A DNA stretch of 64,000 nucleotides, taken from assembly GCA_017526745.1 (NCBI GenBank), contig JAFXQX010000024.1, positions 1 to 64,000 of the forward strand, read 5' to 3'. Each line of letters begins with the position of its first letter. The stretch's first letter is position 1. Below the pieces are notes generated by a model. That model had not been told where the DNA came from, did no database searches, and saw only the letters and a list, made by a program, of their open reading frames with translations. Of this stretch, positions 24,568 to 34,380 are shown piece after piece. The DNA is from Lachnospiraceae bacterium. GTDB lineage: Bacteria > Bacillota > Clostridia > Lachnospirales > Lachnospiraceae. Position numbers and translations under genes: made by a program.

Positions 24568-26460
24568 TGCCGCGATCATGGTGAAGGCTGTGCTGTAGCG
24601 TATCCGAAGTTTTTTGACCGCATCCGGATCAAAGCCAACAGCCGTTCCGACATTAAGCGCGTCAGCGGTAAAAGCACAGTTCTTCTCACCTGCGATCCCG
24701 GCTCCCGCAACCGCACCGACGATAAGCGCCGGATCAATGGACAGGCGGGAAGCCAGCCCGATAACGATCGGGAAGATAATGGCATACATGGACCACGAAG
24801 ATCCGAGCGCGATCGTCAGGAACATCGACAGGACGAATGTGGCGACAGGAAGCAGGACGGCCGCCGCACGAAATGTGGTGATCACTTCGGCCAGGTAGGT
24901 ATGAAGGCCGAGTGCATCAAGCAGGGAAGCAAAGTTGATCGTCAGAAGATAGAGAATGACAGGGATCGTGGTTTCCGATATCCCTTCAACCAGATGCTGC
25001 ATGAACTGTTCCGGGGTCATGGTCTTCGTGAATCCGTACAGGAGAAACATGAAAGCCAGGGTTGCAAGTAGACCCACGGCACTGTCAGTCATAAAGCTTT
25101 TCCCGGTGATGCTTCGAAATGTCAGGGAAGTTATGGCCAAAACAATGACCGGAAGGATGACATTGGTCTTATGTCCCCATACTTCCGTGTCGTGAGCACT
25201 CAGATACTTTTCGGATCCTTTCGGATACAGTTCGGATGTTTCATCATAACGCCTCTGCGCCTCTTTCAACTGCCTGACTGAAGGCAGTTTTCCGAAGGCA
25301 AACAGGATCATTCCCGCAAGAACTATGATCGAATAGAAATTATAGGCTATGGACCGTACAAACAAAGGAACGGCCTCCTGTCCTACTGTTGCAAACAGAG
25401 TTCCGGTCACAAAGACTCCCCACAATGAGAGCGGGATAAATGAGCATATTACCGTCGGAAGCATGGAAAAGAAGAGAGCCGGCTTTTCACGGATCACGCC
25501 GGCCTCCTTTGCCGGTGTATATATTGTATATGATGCGGTGATCATGTTCAGGCAGTCATCGATTCCCGTTATTATCATAATGAGAATGGAATACAGAAAA
25601 ATCCCTTTCTGATCTTTGCAGCGCGGGGCAAATGATTTTTCAAAGGCCGTGACACCTCCGGCGGCAACGATCAGATTGATCATCCCACCCATCAGAGCCA
25701 TTACGAGTACAGTATAGACATTGTCTTTCTGACTCATCGTTTCCATTATGGAATCGGCATATCCCGTAAACACTCCGGTCCTGTATACCAGGATCGCAGC
25801 CAGTATCCCCGAAGCTATAAGTGATTCGACGGTACGTTTTGTCAGAAGAACGTACACAAGCATGAATACCGCAGGTATCACAAATACCGGAAATGAGGTC
25901 CCGGCGGGAACAAAAAGCAGTGCGGCCAGATACGAGATCATTATAAGTCCGTACTGCAGTATCATCTGTTTTCTGGAAAGGGGTACGGAATTAGAAGGAT
26001 GTGACAGCACACCGCGTCTGGCACCGGAAAGAGACAAGATCTGTGAGTGCTTTCCGGTCAGCTGCGCGTAAACCCTTTTCATCAACTCTCCGTAAATGTT
26101 CGGATGCCTTGATAAAAAATCAAGAAGGTCAGAGCTTTCCATTTTGTACAGAACGGTCTTTCCATGGGAGCGTACGGTCGACAGACGTTTCTGCCCGGAT
26201 AAGACCGCATATTCACCGAAGTACTGACCCACATGGAGCACATTGATCTGTTTATCGTTTTCGTCCAGAACGACAAGGGTACCTGATTCTATAAAATACA
26301 TTCCGTCAGCTTCGGAACCGATCTTACAGATATCCTGACCGTTTTCATAGGATTCTTTTTGAAGCTTCGACTCGATCTCGGCCAGTTCCGCCTGCCCTTC
26401 ATCACTGTCATCAAGGCCGAAAAAGGCGGCAATGTATTTTTGATTGATCTTCTTTTTCAT
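24529..26460 (-). CDS. Cyclic-nucleotide-binding domain fused to NhaC-type Na+/H+ antiporter
   Basis: 643 aa from ATG 26460, which has AGAGGGA upstream; an upstream in-frame ATG at 26496 lacks one. Residues about 15-140 are a cNMP-binding fold (ENGQDICKIGSEADGMYFI, GQYFGEYAVLSG). After a short linker come about twelve membrane spans of the NhaC/ArsB-like family, including GIDDCLNMITASYTIYTPA and, near the C terminus, ALGSSWSMYAIIFPI and GAGIAGEKNCAFTADA. The family exchanges Na+ for H+ or moves small anions or amines. The fusion suggests gating by a nucleotide, but the ligand is unknown: the phosphate-binding cassette has FGEYAVLSG rather than the classic FGExALL..xxRxA. Confidence 0.8.
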   Translation of the reverse strand: MKKKINQKYIAAFFGLDDSDEGQAELAEIESKLQKESYENGQDICKIGSEADGMYFIESGTLVVLDENDKQINVLHVGQYFGEYAVLSGQKRLSTVRSHGKTVLYKMESSDLLDFLSRHPNIYGELMKRVYAQLTGKHSQILSLSGARRGVLSHPSNSVPLSRKQMILQYGLIMISYLAALLFVPAGTSFPVFVIPAVFMLVYVLLTKRTVESLIASGILAAILVYRTGVFTGYADSIMETMSQKDNVYTVLVMALMGGMINLIVAAGGVTAFEKSFAPRCKDQKGIFLYSILIMIITGIDDCLNMITASYTIYTPAKEAGVIREKPALFFSMLPTVICSFIPLSLWGVFVTGTLFATVGQEAVPLFVRSIAYNFYSIIVLAGMILFAFGKLPSVRQLKEAQRRYDETSELYPKGSEKYLSAHDTEVWGHKTNVILPVIVLAITSLTFRSITGKSFMTDSAVGLLATLAFMFLLYGFTKTMTPEQFMQHLVEGISETTIPVILYLLTINFASLLDALGLHTYLAEVITTFRAAAVLLPVATFVLSMFLTIALGSSWSMYAIIFPIVIGLASRLSIDPALIVGAVAGAGIAGEKNCAFTADALNVGTAVGFDPDAVKKLRIRYSTAFTMIAASGYLIAGILCSL

Positions 26461-26538
26461 TGTATTATTCCCTCTGTGATTGTTACAGTATAGCATACAC
26501 TTAAACAGAAGATAGTATACTTTTTGTATGTATTATTC

Positions 26539-26544
26539 TATAAT
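26539..26544 (+). promoter_or_regulatory. Possible -10 element of the lipoprotein gene
   Basis: A perfect TATAAT lies 52 bases before the start at 26596. The -35 position is poor (TATACT at 26516). In the same spacer, the minus strand carries TGCTATACT, an extended -10 suited to the antiporter gene. Confidence 0.4.
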
Positions 26545-26595
26545 CTGTAAATCAAAAGAAAAAAATAAAATGAAGTTTTGCGGGAGGAACCAGAG

Positions 26596-27864
26596 ATGAA
26601 AAGAAAGGTCAAAACAACTGCGATAGTCTTATGCTGCGCACTGACCGTTTCCGGACTATGCGGATGCGGGAAAGAGCCGGAAATCGTAAGCGAAGAGCAG
26701 ACCGCGGGAGATACGGAAGATCCGGAAGACGGCAGGGGCGATCTTATCACAGATGAGGATCAGTCTGCCGGCTTTGATGAAAAGGTTGAGAATAATGATA
26801 TCGCTCTGAGAGGTCCTTCATATACGGGCCTTACAGACATTTATACTTTGTATAATGAGGATGGTACGTATATCTGTCAGGATATGATGGATGACGGTCT
26901 TACCCTTATAACCAATATGAGCTCGCGCAATTCCCAACGCGACGGTCAGGATCCCGACGCATATGCGGAAAACTATGTCTGTGCTGTTGTGGATGACACC
27001 GGCAGTGCAAAGATCACAAGTTCCAAAGAAGACAAAACGGTCACGCCAAGACTGTCATTTCCGTCATACAGGGTTTACTGGGAGAGCGGTTCTAATGAGG
27101 ACACCAGGCAGAATGTCGGCGTGGTATTGCTTACCGACAACTATACCTTCTACTATGGTTACGGATGTGCGATAGACTTTTATGAAGATAATTCAGACCA
27201 CTACGAGAAAGATCTTAACGGTATAGAGATCACAGGATTTGAGGACCTTAAAACGGAACGGGAGAACGGTTCCAACAAAGATGCAAAGAAAGATGCAAAG
27301 GGTTATGATGTTTATCTTGAAAAGATAAATGAGCTTAAGTCGGAAGGGCTGGCTGATCAGTTTACGCTTGCGTTTATAAATGATGACGGAAGAGATACTC
27401 CCGAGCTTATCGCAAGCGACTCCACAGGATCTTTTGATCATGAAAATGCGTTCATTTTCTCGGTTGAGGATGGCAAGGTTGTCGAGGTCGCAAGTGTTAT
27501 CGCAGGTGTTGACGGAGCCAATCTTGACTACGCGATAGGAGCAAACCTTATCCATATAAGCGGAGCTGTCTCAGGAATGAGAGATACATTCTACAGGATA
27601 GAGAAGGGCAAACTTGAGGAAGTTTTTGCTGCCGAGGCATCAAGTATGGATGAAGACGCAAAATATACCATAAACAAAGAAAGCGTCAAGGAAGATGATT
27701 ACTATAAGAAGATAAATGATTTTATGGAGCCATACAATCCTTTGGTCCGTATAGCTTATGACGGCTTATATGATGTTACTTACACATACAGTGACGGATA
27801 CGGCGGTTTCGAGCAGGGCTCTTGTGAAAGCTATACGCCGGCTTCGGAGATAAGTGGTAAATAA
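26596..27864 (+). CDS. Lipoprotein of unknown function
   Basis: 422 aa from ATG 26596, 7 bases after GGGAGGA. The signal peptide ends in a lipobox (SGLCGC), so it should be lipid-anchored on the outer face of the membrane. An acidic spacer (about 23-65) follows. The middle region has TYICQDMMDDGLTLITNM. The last ~190 residues (from YDVYLEKINELKSEG) carry LAFINDDGRDTPELI, a motif common in clostridial lipoproteins of unknown role. It has its own promoter and terminator. Confidence 0.7.
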   Translation: MKRKVKTTAIVLCCALTVSGLCGCGKEPEIVSEEQTAGDTEDPEDGRGDLITDEDQSAGFDEKVENNDIALRGPSYTGLTDIYTLYNEDGTYICQDMMDDGLTLITNMSSRNSQRDGQDPDAYAENYVCAVVDDTGSAKITSSKEDKTVTPRLSFPSYRVYWESGSNEDTRQNVGVVLLTDNYTFYYGYGCAIDFYEDNSDHYEKDLNGIEITGFEDLKTERENGSNKDAKKDAKGYDVYLEKINELKSEGLADQFTLAFINDDGRDTPELIASDSTGSFDHENAFIFSVEDGKVVEVASVIAGVDGANLDYAIGANLIHISGAVSGMRDTFYRIEKGKLEEVFAAEASSMDEDAKYTINKESVKEDDYYKKINDFMEPYNPLVRIAYDGLYDVTYTYSDGYGGFEQGSCESYTPASEISGK

Positions 27865-27894
27865 AAAGGAACGGATCAATCTGAGATAAACATT

Positions 27895-27921
27895 ACCGGC
27901 GGTCAATGACCGCCGGTTTTG
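27895..27921 (+). terminator. Intrinsic terminator after the lipoprotein gene
   Basis: A GC-rich 9-bp perfect stem (27895-27903 with 27909-27917), five-base loop, then TTTT. Confidence 0.85.
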
Positions 27922-28006
27922 ACTAAACGCTCCACACCGCCGTTTCCGATCCAGAGAGTATCCGGGTCGTTTTCCCGGGAAAGATAGGTGCTAAAAGTAT
28001 ACTTTT

Positions 28007-28039
28007 GAATGTGAAATGAATGTGAAATGATTGTAAAAT
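28007..28039 (+). promoter_or_regulatory. Three 11-bp tandem direct repeats upstream of the RND promoter
   Basis: GAATGTGAAAT occurs twice in tandem (28007-28017, 28018-28028), followed by a third copy with two changes (GATTGTAAAAT, 28029-28039). The array ends 3 bases before the -35. Helix-phased 11-bp direct repeats here are typical of OmpR/PhoB-type response-regulator activation sites; the regulator itself is not in the window. Confidence 0.6.
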
Positions 28040-28042
28040 CAA

Positions 28043-28071
28043 TTTACATCACAGAAATGACATGATATACT
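28043..28071 (+). promoter_or_regulatory. Promoter of the RND efflux operon
   Basis: TTTACA (28043-28048), a 17-bp spacer and TATACT (28066-28071) with an extended TGa element. The predicted leader is about 53 bases. Confidence 0.7.
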
Positions 28072-28130
28072 TTACTCTCGCGTTTTATGCAATTTTGCGA
28101 TGCGACTCTTAAACGAGTCCGGGAGATATT

Positions 28131-29909
28131 ATGAAAAGATCATTCGTTGTCAAATATATGCTCATCATGACGGCTGCTGCCGCCTTTCTTGCAGGCTGCA
28201 ACGATACCGGTTCCAAGGATAAGGAAGAGGATAAGGAAACGAAAAAGGTACGTGTATCCGTCGAAAATCCCATAAGGTCGGATATTGAGATCACCGGTGA
28301 TTTTATCGGAAACGTATCAGCGGATTCCACGGTTAGCGTTGTTGCCAAACTCTCAGGTGATGTAACAAACACATATTTCGAAGTGGGCGACCATGTCAAT
28401 GCCGGGGATCTGATGTTTACGATCGACGATACATCGGCACAGATATCCATGAAGCAGGCAAAGGCGGCACTTGATTCGAGCAGGGCATCCCTCGGTTCAG
28501 CCCAGGCGGGACTTGATGCGGCCAAGATATCCAACCTGTATACGACCGCCCAGGTGACCCAGCAGTGGGGTACTGCGGGTACCAATGAGATGCAGCTTGC
28601 AAATGCTGTAAACTCGGCGAAGTACGGGCTGATGAATGCCAATGAAAATAATGATGCTGCAGGCGTCCAGCTTGATTATATCAGGGGTCAGATATCCGAT
28701 ATTGATGATCAGATAGATGATCTTGAAGAGAATAAAGACAACATGGCAAGATATGCCAAAGCGCTTACCCAGATCAAGAGGATATATACGGAAATTTCCG
28801 AATGTGCCGGCATGAGCGATGAGAGTGCCGCCCTTACCGCGGTATATAACAAATACCTGATCTCGGGGCTGAGCACGACTGATGCCGAGGCGGCTGCCAA
28901 GACATACCTTCAGATGCAGACCAGCGGAGGAGCCTCCACCGTGGAAGAACTTGATACGATGATATCGGGGGCAAGTTCCGCATCTTCCGCAATAGACAGT
29001 CTTGAGGATGCAAAAGACCAGCTTCTTGTAAGCAGAGCCCAGGCCGAGGTCGCCAAGACAGCGGCATCCACAGGCGTCTGCCAGGCTCAAGAGGCCCAGG
29101 CCCTTGCCCAGAGAATGCTTGACGATTACAGGAATTACACGCTTGCAACGATCATCACGGGTGGAAATGCCCAGCTTGCGGGCGCCAATTCCCAGGTGGC
29201 AACCGCAGAGGCCGGAGTCAAGCAGGTCCAGGCAGGTGTAGCCCAGGCCGAAACAGGAGTTGAGGCTGCCCAGCTTCAGCTTGATTATGCGAATGTCAAG
29301 GCTCCGGTATCGGGAGTGATCACGGCAAAAAACATAACGGTCAATAATATGGCTGCAGCGGGCTCGCCGGCTTACGTCATCACAGCCGACGATACACAGT
29401 ATGTGGAATTCTACGTTTCCGAGGCTGTTATGGACAGGCTTATTGTAGGACAGGACGTGACCGTAACAAGAAACGGCGCTTCATATACGGCAAAGATCAC
29501 GGAAAATTCCGGCATTGCGGATGCGGCAAGCGGACTGTTCTTTATCAAGGCTCAGATCCTTCCCGGGGGTGACAAACTCATAAACGGAACGAAGGTCAAG
29601 ATCACGCTTGCGACCGACAGCAGGAGCTCCGTTATCACGGTGCCGGTTGATTCGGTATATTATCTGAATGAGACCTCATATGTTTACCGTTATATAAACG
29701 GAAAGGCCGTAAAGACAGACGTTGTTACCGGAATATCGGACAGCAACAGGATTGAGATCACAGACGGCCTTAGCGAACAGGACAAGGTCATCACGACCTG
29801 GGCGAGCCAGCTGAGGGACAACATGGATGTAGAGGTTGAAGGAAGTGCTCTTTCGCAGGAAGATCATTCACCGGACAAAATAGAGGTACTAAATGAAATC
29901 CCTGATTAA
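28131..29909 (+). CDS. RND efflux periplasmic-adaptor (membrane fusion) lipoprotein
   Basis: 592 aa with a lipoprotein signal (FLAGC, Cys at about residue 23), so it is tethered outside the membrane. A split biotinyl-lipoyl domain lies at about 45-105 and 385-410 (NVKAPVSGVITAKN). Between them is a very long alpha-helical hairpin rich in Ala, Gln and Glu, followed by the beta-barrel and membrane-proximal domains. This is the HlyD/AcrA family; about 590 aa is long because of the extended hairpin. It couples the permease encoded next (17-bp overlap). No outer-membrane channel is encoded, as expected for a monoderm. Confidence 0.9.
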   Translation: MKRSFVVKYMLIMTAAAAFLAGCNDTGSKDKEEDKETKKVRVSVENPIRSDIEITGDFIGNVSADSTVSVVAKLSGDVTNTYFEVGDHVNAGDLMFTIDDTSAQISMKQAKAALDSSRASLGSAQAGLDAAKISNLYTTAQVTQQWGTAGTNEMQLANAVNSAKYGLMNANENNDAAGVQLDYIRGQISDIDDQIDDLEENKDNMARYAKALTQIKRIYTEISECAGMSDESAALTAVYNKYLISGLSTTDAEAAAKTYLQMQTSGGASTVEELDTMISGASSASSAIDSLEDAKDQLLVSRAQAEVAKTAASTGVCQAQEAQALAQRMLDDYRNYTLATIITGGNAQLAGANSQVATAEAGVKQVQAGVAQAETGVEAAQLQLDYANVKAPVSGVITAKNITVNNMAAAGSPAYVITADDTQYVEFYVSEAVMDRLIVGQDVTVTRNGASYTAKITENSGIADAASGLFFIKAQILPGGDKLINGTKVKITLATDSRSSVITVPVDSVYYLNETSYVYRYINGKAVKTDVVTGISDSNRIEITDGLSEQDKVITTWASQLRDNMDVEVEGSALSQEDHSPDKIEVLNEIPD

Positions 29910-32900
29910 GACCAGCCTGAACCGTCCCGTTGCAGTGATAGTCATCATAGCGGGACTTATTATTTTCGGGATCGGCTCGGTGCTCGGAATGTCCCTGCAG
30001 CTTATCCCGGATATGGAAATGCCGATGGTTATGATACAGACCGTGTATCCCATGGCAGGACCGGAGGATGTAGAGAGACTTGTTACCAAAAAGATAGAGG
30101 ACGGATGCGGTTCTTTATCCGGACTTGATACTACCTACTCATACTCAAGGGAGAATGTGTCCATAGTTCTTTTGCAGTTTGAGTACGGCACAAATATAGA
30201 TGATGCCTATATGGATGTCAGGGAAGCCCTGGACATCGTCAAGCCTAACCTTCCCGAAAAAGCAAATGATCCCGTTGTTGCCACAATGGACATTAATGCT
30301 GCGCCGGTAATGCAGCTGTCGGTCAACTCTTCGACCGAAGATGTCAATGAATTTGTGGAGGAGACTCTTACTCCGGAACTTGACAAGATCAGTACGATCA
30401 CTCAGGTTGAAGTAAGCGGCGGGCTCGAAGACTACATATCCATAGAACTTATTCCCGAGAACCTGAAACAGTATAATGTCAGCGTCAATACCGTAACCTC
30501 CACGGTAGGAAGCGCCAATTTCACATTCCCTGCAGGGTCGGCAAAGTACGGCGGACAGCAGGTTGATCTGAGCTCGAGGGTTGAGTACAAGACTCCCGAA
30601 GAACTGCGTCAGATCCCGATCACCACGTCAACCGGACAGACCATACACCTGTCCGATATCGCAAATGTCCATTATGCGTCAAAGGAGGCGTCCTCATACA
30701 GCCGGTTTAAAGGATCGGATAACTTAAGCGTTAACATTTCCAAACAGCAGTCAGCATCAGCCGTAACAGTCTCCGGTTCGGTCAACAAACTCATCGACCG
30801 TCTCAAGGAAAGATATCCCGATATCGAGATATTCACAGTTTATGACAGTGCCGACATAATAAAATCATCACTCAAATCCATAGGCGAGACGCTCCTTTTG
30901 GGTATTGTGATCACAATGTTCGTCCTCTTTGTTTTCTTCGGAGACATAAAGGGCAGTCTTATCGTCGGCTCATCCATGCCGGTATCGCTTCTCATAACAT
31001 TTCTCCTTATGAGCTTTATGGGATTTTCACTGAACATGATCACCATGGGAGCCCTTGTTATCGCGATAGGTATGATGGTCGATAACTCCATTGTCGTCCT
31101 GGAGATGTGCTTCAGGAAAAAGGACGACGGGCTTGATTATAAAGGTGCGGCATTTGAAGGGACCAAGATCGTGCTCAATTCGATCATCGCATCGACCATT
31201 ACCACGGTAGTCGTATACTTGCCTCTTGCGATGATGAAGGATCTGTCGGGGCAGCTGTTCGGACAGCTCGGCTATACGATAGTGTTTGCCCTTATGGCAT
31301 CGCTTGTCTCGGCGATAACGCTTGTTCCACTGTGTTTCGCGTTCTACAAGCCTGTGGAAAAGAAGGAATCCGTGGTAAACCGTTTTCTCGATAAGCTCTC
31401 CTCGGGATATACAAAAGCTCTTAATAAGTTTCTGAACCACAAGGTACTGACTGCGATCCTGGCGATCGTGGTCTTTGCGGTTTCCATTGTGCTCATAAGA
31501 TTTGTCAATTCACAGCTGTTTCCCAATACGGATGAGGGACAGGTAGAGATCACGGTAACCTTCAGACCGGGTACCAATATTGACACTGTGGATGAAAAGG
31601 TCAGGCAGATCGAGGAATTTGTCAGAAACAGTGAATATATAGATGACTATTCCGGAAGATCAAGCGTAACTACGGGTACCGTAAATGCTTATGTAGCAGA
31701 CGGAACGAAGAAATCCACGGCACAGATAGTAGACGAGTTCACCGAGGAGCTTTCCTCTTATGCCGACAACTGTGAGATATCCGTGGCCGCATCTTCATCC
31801 ATGGGTATAACGTCAATGGGAGGCGGCAATACTTATGAGGTCGCTTTTGAAGGAACGGATCTTGAGGACCTTGAGACGGCACTTCTTGAAGTAGACTCCA
31901 TAGTGATGAACGTGGAAGGTGTGATCAGTTCAACATCTTCCATGGGAAGTGTGGCTTCAAGAGTAAAGGTGGACATCGATCCCATCAACGCTGCAGCGAA
32001 CAATCTGACACCCGCCATGATCGGATCGTCGCTCAATACGGCCATCAACGGTTCGGATGCGATGAAGGTCACGATAGATGACAAGACATATCAGATCACG
32101 GTCGAATATCCCGAGAACGAATATGAGACGATCAATGATGTGGAAAACATGTTTGTCACCAATACCGTCGGCAAGGATGTTCCGCTTCGTGATGTCGCAA
32201 ATATCGTCTTTACCGACTCTCCCCAGACGATCACAAGGCAGGACGGCAGATACTACGCAACCGTCACGGCAACCGTAAGATCCGATGAAAAAGCGGACGT
32301 GACCAAGGCGATAGAAGAAGCCCTTGTTGATTATGTGCCTCCCAAGACGGTGGAGAAGACAGAGAACCAGGCGACTGAAATGATGAACGATGAGTTCGCA
32401 TCGATATTAAAAGCCATTGCCACGGCCATAATACTCGTATACATGGTCATGGCTATTGAGTTCGAGAACCTGAGATACTCCGGCATGGTAATGTTCTGTA
32501 TCCCCTTCTCGCTGATAGGCTCGATATTCCTGCTGCTTATCACAAGAGGTCTTCTTTCCATGGTATCTCTCATGGGATTTCTGATGCTGATAGGTATCGT
32601 TGTCAATAACGGTATCATATTTGTGGACTATACAAACCAGCTTCGGGACGGCGGTATGTCTACTGCCGATGCTCTTGTTGCGACCGGGCGTTCAAGGCTT
32701 CGTCCCATTCTGATGACGACGCTCACAACTATACTGTCGATGGTCCCGATGGCACTCGGGCTTGGAAGAAACGGCGAATTGATGCAGGGTATGGCTCTTG
32801 TCATCTGCGGAGGTCTTATCGCGTCAACCATTCTGACTCTTCTCCTTCTTCCGACCTTCTATATGATCATTCACAAGCATAACAAGGAAAGAAGAAACAG

Positions 32901-33000
32901 AAGACAGAAGAGGTCCCGGAGGAAAGAGCTGAAAGAAAAAATTCAAGAGATAGAAATAAAAGATATAAAAGATATAAAAGAAGATTTGACAGACAAATAA
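29893..33000 (+). CDS. RND-family efflux permease
   Basis: 1,035 aa, the standard AcrB/HAE size. An N-terminal span is followed by a large porter domain (MPMVMIQTVYPMAGPEDVE), then a block of spans including GALVIAIGMMVDNSIVVLEM (TM4, with acidic residues for proton coupling). A second porter domain and a second block follow (GFLMLIGIVVNNGIIFVDYTNQ). The C-terminal tail is highly charged, with a KDIKDIKED mini-repeat. It exports drugs, lipids or peptides by proton exchange; the substrate is unknown. The start lies inside the adaptor gene. Confidence 0.93.
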   Translation: MKSLIKTSLNRPVAVIVIIAGLIIFGIGSVLGMSLQLIPDMEMPMVMIQTVYPMAGPEDVERLVTKKIEDGCGSLSGLDTTYSYSRENVSIVLLQFEYGTNIDDAYMDVREALDIVKPNLPEKANDPVVATMDINAAPVMQLSVNSSTEDVNEFVEETLTPELDKISTITQVEVSGGLEDYISIELIPENLKQYNVSVNTVTSTVGSANFTFPAGSAKYGGQQVDLSSRVEYKTPEELRQIPITTSTGQTIHLSDIANVHYASKEASSYSRFKGSDNLSVNISKQQSASAVTVSGSVNKLIDRLKERYPDIEIFTVYDSADIIKSSLKSIGETLLLGIVITMFVLFVFFGDIKGSLIVGSSMPVSLLITFLLMSFMGFSLNMITMGALVIAIGMMVDNSIVVLEMCFRKKDDGLDYKGAAFEGTKIVLNSIIASTITTVVVYLPLAMMKDLSGQLFGQLGYTIVFALMASLVSAITLVPLCFAFYKPVEKKESVVNRFLDKLSSGYTKALNKFLNHKVLTAILAIVVFAVSIVLIRFVNSQLFPNTDEGQVEITVTFRPGTNIDTVDEKVRQIEEFVRNSEYIDDYSGRSSVTTGTVNAYVADGTKKSTAQIVDEFTEELSSYADNCEISVAASSSMGITSMGGGNTYEVAFEGTDLEDLETALLEVDSIVMNVEGVISSTSSMGSVASRVKVDIDPINAAANNLTPAMIGSSLNTAINGSDAMKVTIDDKTYQITVEYPENEYETINDVENMFVTNTVGKDVPLRDVANIVFTDSPQTITRQDGRYYATVTATVRSDEKADVTKAIEEALVDYVPPKTVEKTENQATEMMNDEFASILKAIATAIILVYMVMAIEFENLRYSGMVMFCIPFSLIGSIFLLLITRGLLSMVSLMGFLMLIGIVVNNGIIFVDYTNQLRDGGMSTADALVATGRSRLRPILMTTLTTILSMVPMALGLGRNGELMQGMALVICGGLIASTILTLLLLPTFYMIIHKHNKERRNRRQKRSRRKELKEKIQEIEIKDIKDIKEDLTDK

Positions 33001-33014
33001 AATCATGTCATAAT
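32986..33014 (+). promoter_or_regulatory. Promoter of the trp T-box operon
   Basis: TTGACA (32986-32991), a 17-bp spacer and CATAAT (33009-33014) with an extended TGt element. It starts inside the last codons of the RND permease gene. Transcription should begin near 33021. Confidence 0.6.
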
Positions 33015-33039
33015 TTCGAATCATAAAAATATCAAACCT

Positions 33040-33310
33040 GTGAAGCGGAAGAAAAAGCATCTTATCGCCGAAGCGAGTCCGGGACGGTGGGAGCCGGATG
33101 GTATGAGGGGTGCGTGGTTTATCCTTATATGGGCCGCTGAGGGCATGGGGAACGGGGAAACCCAAGTATCCGTGACGTGAGGCATACGTCAGTTGCCGGG
33201 GATATGTTGGTATCCTGCAAAGTGCACGGTCGTTCCGTGAATCAAGGTGGCACCGCGGATAGTATATTCGTCCTTGACAGAACAAGAGTATTCTGTCAGG
33301 GATTTTTTAT
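33040..33310 (+). ncRNA. T-box leader (tryptophan) of the trp operon
   Basis: The leader has the hallmarks of a T-box riboswitch. These are a Stem I-like region (33071-33140, with GAAGCGAGTC and GGTGGGAGCCGGA), the T-box sequence AAGGTGGCACCGCGG at 33244-33258, and a terminator right after it. The likely specifier is UGG at 33115-33117 (tentative), which fits the trp genes downstream. Uncharged tRNA-Trp would stabilise the antiterminator and switch on the operon. Confidence 0.85.
33271..33308 (+). terminator. T-box terminator hairpin
   Basis: An 11-bp stem (33271-33281 with 33292-33302, one wobble pair) is followed by TTTTTT. It is the expression switch of the T-box leader, not an operon end. 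Confidence 0.85.
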
Positions 33311-33358
33311 TTCCACCAATCTCCGGCAGAACGTTTAAGACCGAAACGGAGGAACATT

Positions 33359-34375
33359 ATGATCAAAGAAGCCATCGTAAAGATTGTGAACAAGGAAGAT
33401 CTGACCTATGACGAAGCTTATACCGTGATGAATGAGATCATGAACGGTGAGACTTCGGCTACCCAGAATGCCGCTTTTCTTGCGGCACTTTCCACAAAGA
33501 GCGCAAGAGCCGAGACAACAAATGAGATAGCAGGCTGTGCGGCAGCTATGCGTGAACATGCAACACAGGTAAAAACAGGCATGGATGTTCTGGAGATAGT
33601 CGGCACCGGAGGCGACAATGCGGGAAGTTTTAACATCTCCACCACATCGGCGATCATAGCTGCAGCGGGCGGCATCAAGGTTGCCAAGCACGGTAACCGT
33701 GCGGCATCATCGCTTTCGGGAACGGCGGACTGCCTGGAGGCTCTGGGAGTAAACATCGATCAGAGTCCCGAAAAGTGCGTTGAGCTTTTGAACGAAGTCG
33801 GAATGTGCTTCTTCTTCGCCCAGAAGTATCATACGTCGATGAAGTATGTCGGAGCGATCAGAAAGGAACTGGGATTCCGGACAGTGTTTAATATCCTGGG
33901 TCCTCTTACCAATCCGGCATCACCTTCCATGCAGCTGCTGGGTGTATATGATGACTATCTTGTCGAGCCGCTTTCGAGGGTCCTCATTAGCCTTGGCGTA
34001 AAAAGAGGGATGGTCGTGTACGGAACGGATAAGCTTGACGAGATCTCATTGTCGGCTCCAACGAAGATATGCGAGATCAAGGACGGATGGTTCAGATCCA
34101 CAGTCATCACTCCCGAGGATTTCGGATTTACCCGATGCAGCAAAGATGACCTCAAAGGAGGATCTCCTGCCGATAACGCAAAGATCACCACAGATATACT
34201 TAAAGGGGAAAAAGGTCATAAGAGGGATGCGGTATTGCTTAATGCGGGAGCAGCACTGTATATTGGAGGCAGGGCCGAGGATCTTGCAAAGGGAATAGAG
34301 CTTGCCGCACAGCATATAGATTCCGGTAAAGCTTACGAGACACTTCAGAAGTTTATCGAAGTCAGCAACAGGTGA
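33359..34375 (+). CDS. trpD: Anthranilate phosphoribosyltransferase
   Basis: A 338-aa stand-alone TrpD. It has the PRPP-binding [18 protein letters not shown], then [21 protein letters not shown] and [11 protein letters not shown]. It transfers phosphoribose to anthranilate. CGGAGGA lies upstream of the ATG. It is the first gene after the T-box; trpE and trpG, which normally precede it, are not here. Confidence 0.95.
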   Translation: MIKEAIVKIVNKEDLTYDEAYTVMNEIMNGETSATQNAAFLAALSTKSARAETTNEIAGCAAAMREHATQVKTGMDVLEIVGTGGDNAGSFNISTTSAIIAAAGGIKVAKHGNRAASSLSGTADCLEALGVNIDQSPEKCVELLNEVGMCFFFAQKYHTSMKYVGAIRKELGFRTVFNILGPLTNPASPSMQLLGVYDDYLVEPLSRVLISLGVKRGMVVYGTDKLDEISLSAPTKICEIKDGWFRSTVITPEDFGFTRCSKDDLKGGSPADNAKITTDILKGEKGHKRDAVLLNAGAALYIGGRAEDLAKGIELAAQHIDSGKAYETLQKFIEVSNR

Positions 34376-34380
34376 TAAAG

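Noticed and set aside
32955-32985. Short AT-rich tandem repeat (GATATAAAA units) as a regulatory array
   Set aside because: It codes in frame for the KDIKDIKED tail of the RND permease and shows no link to the promoter beyond proximity.
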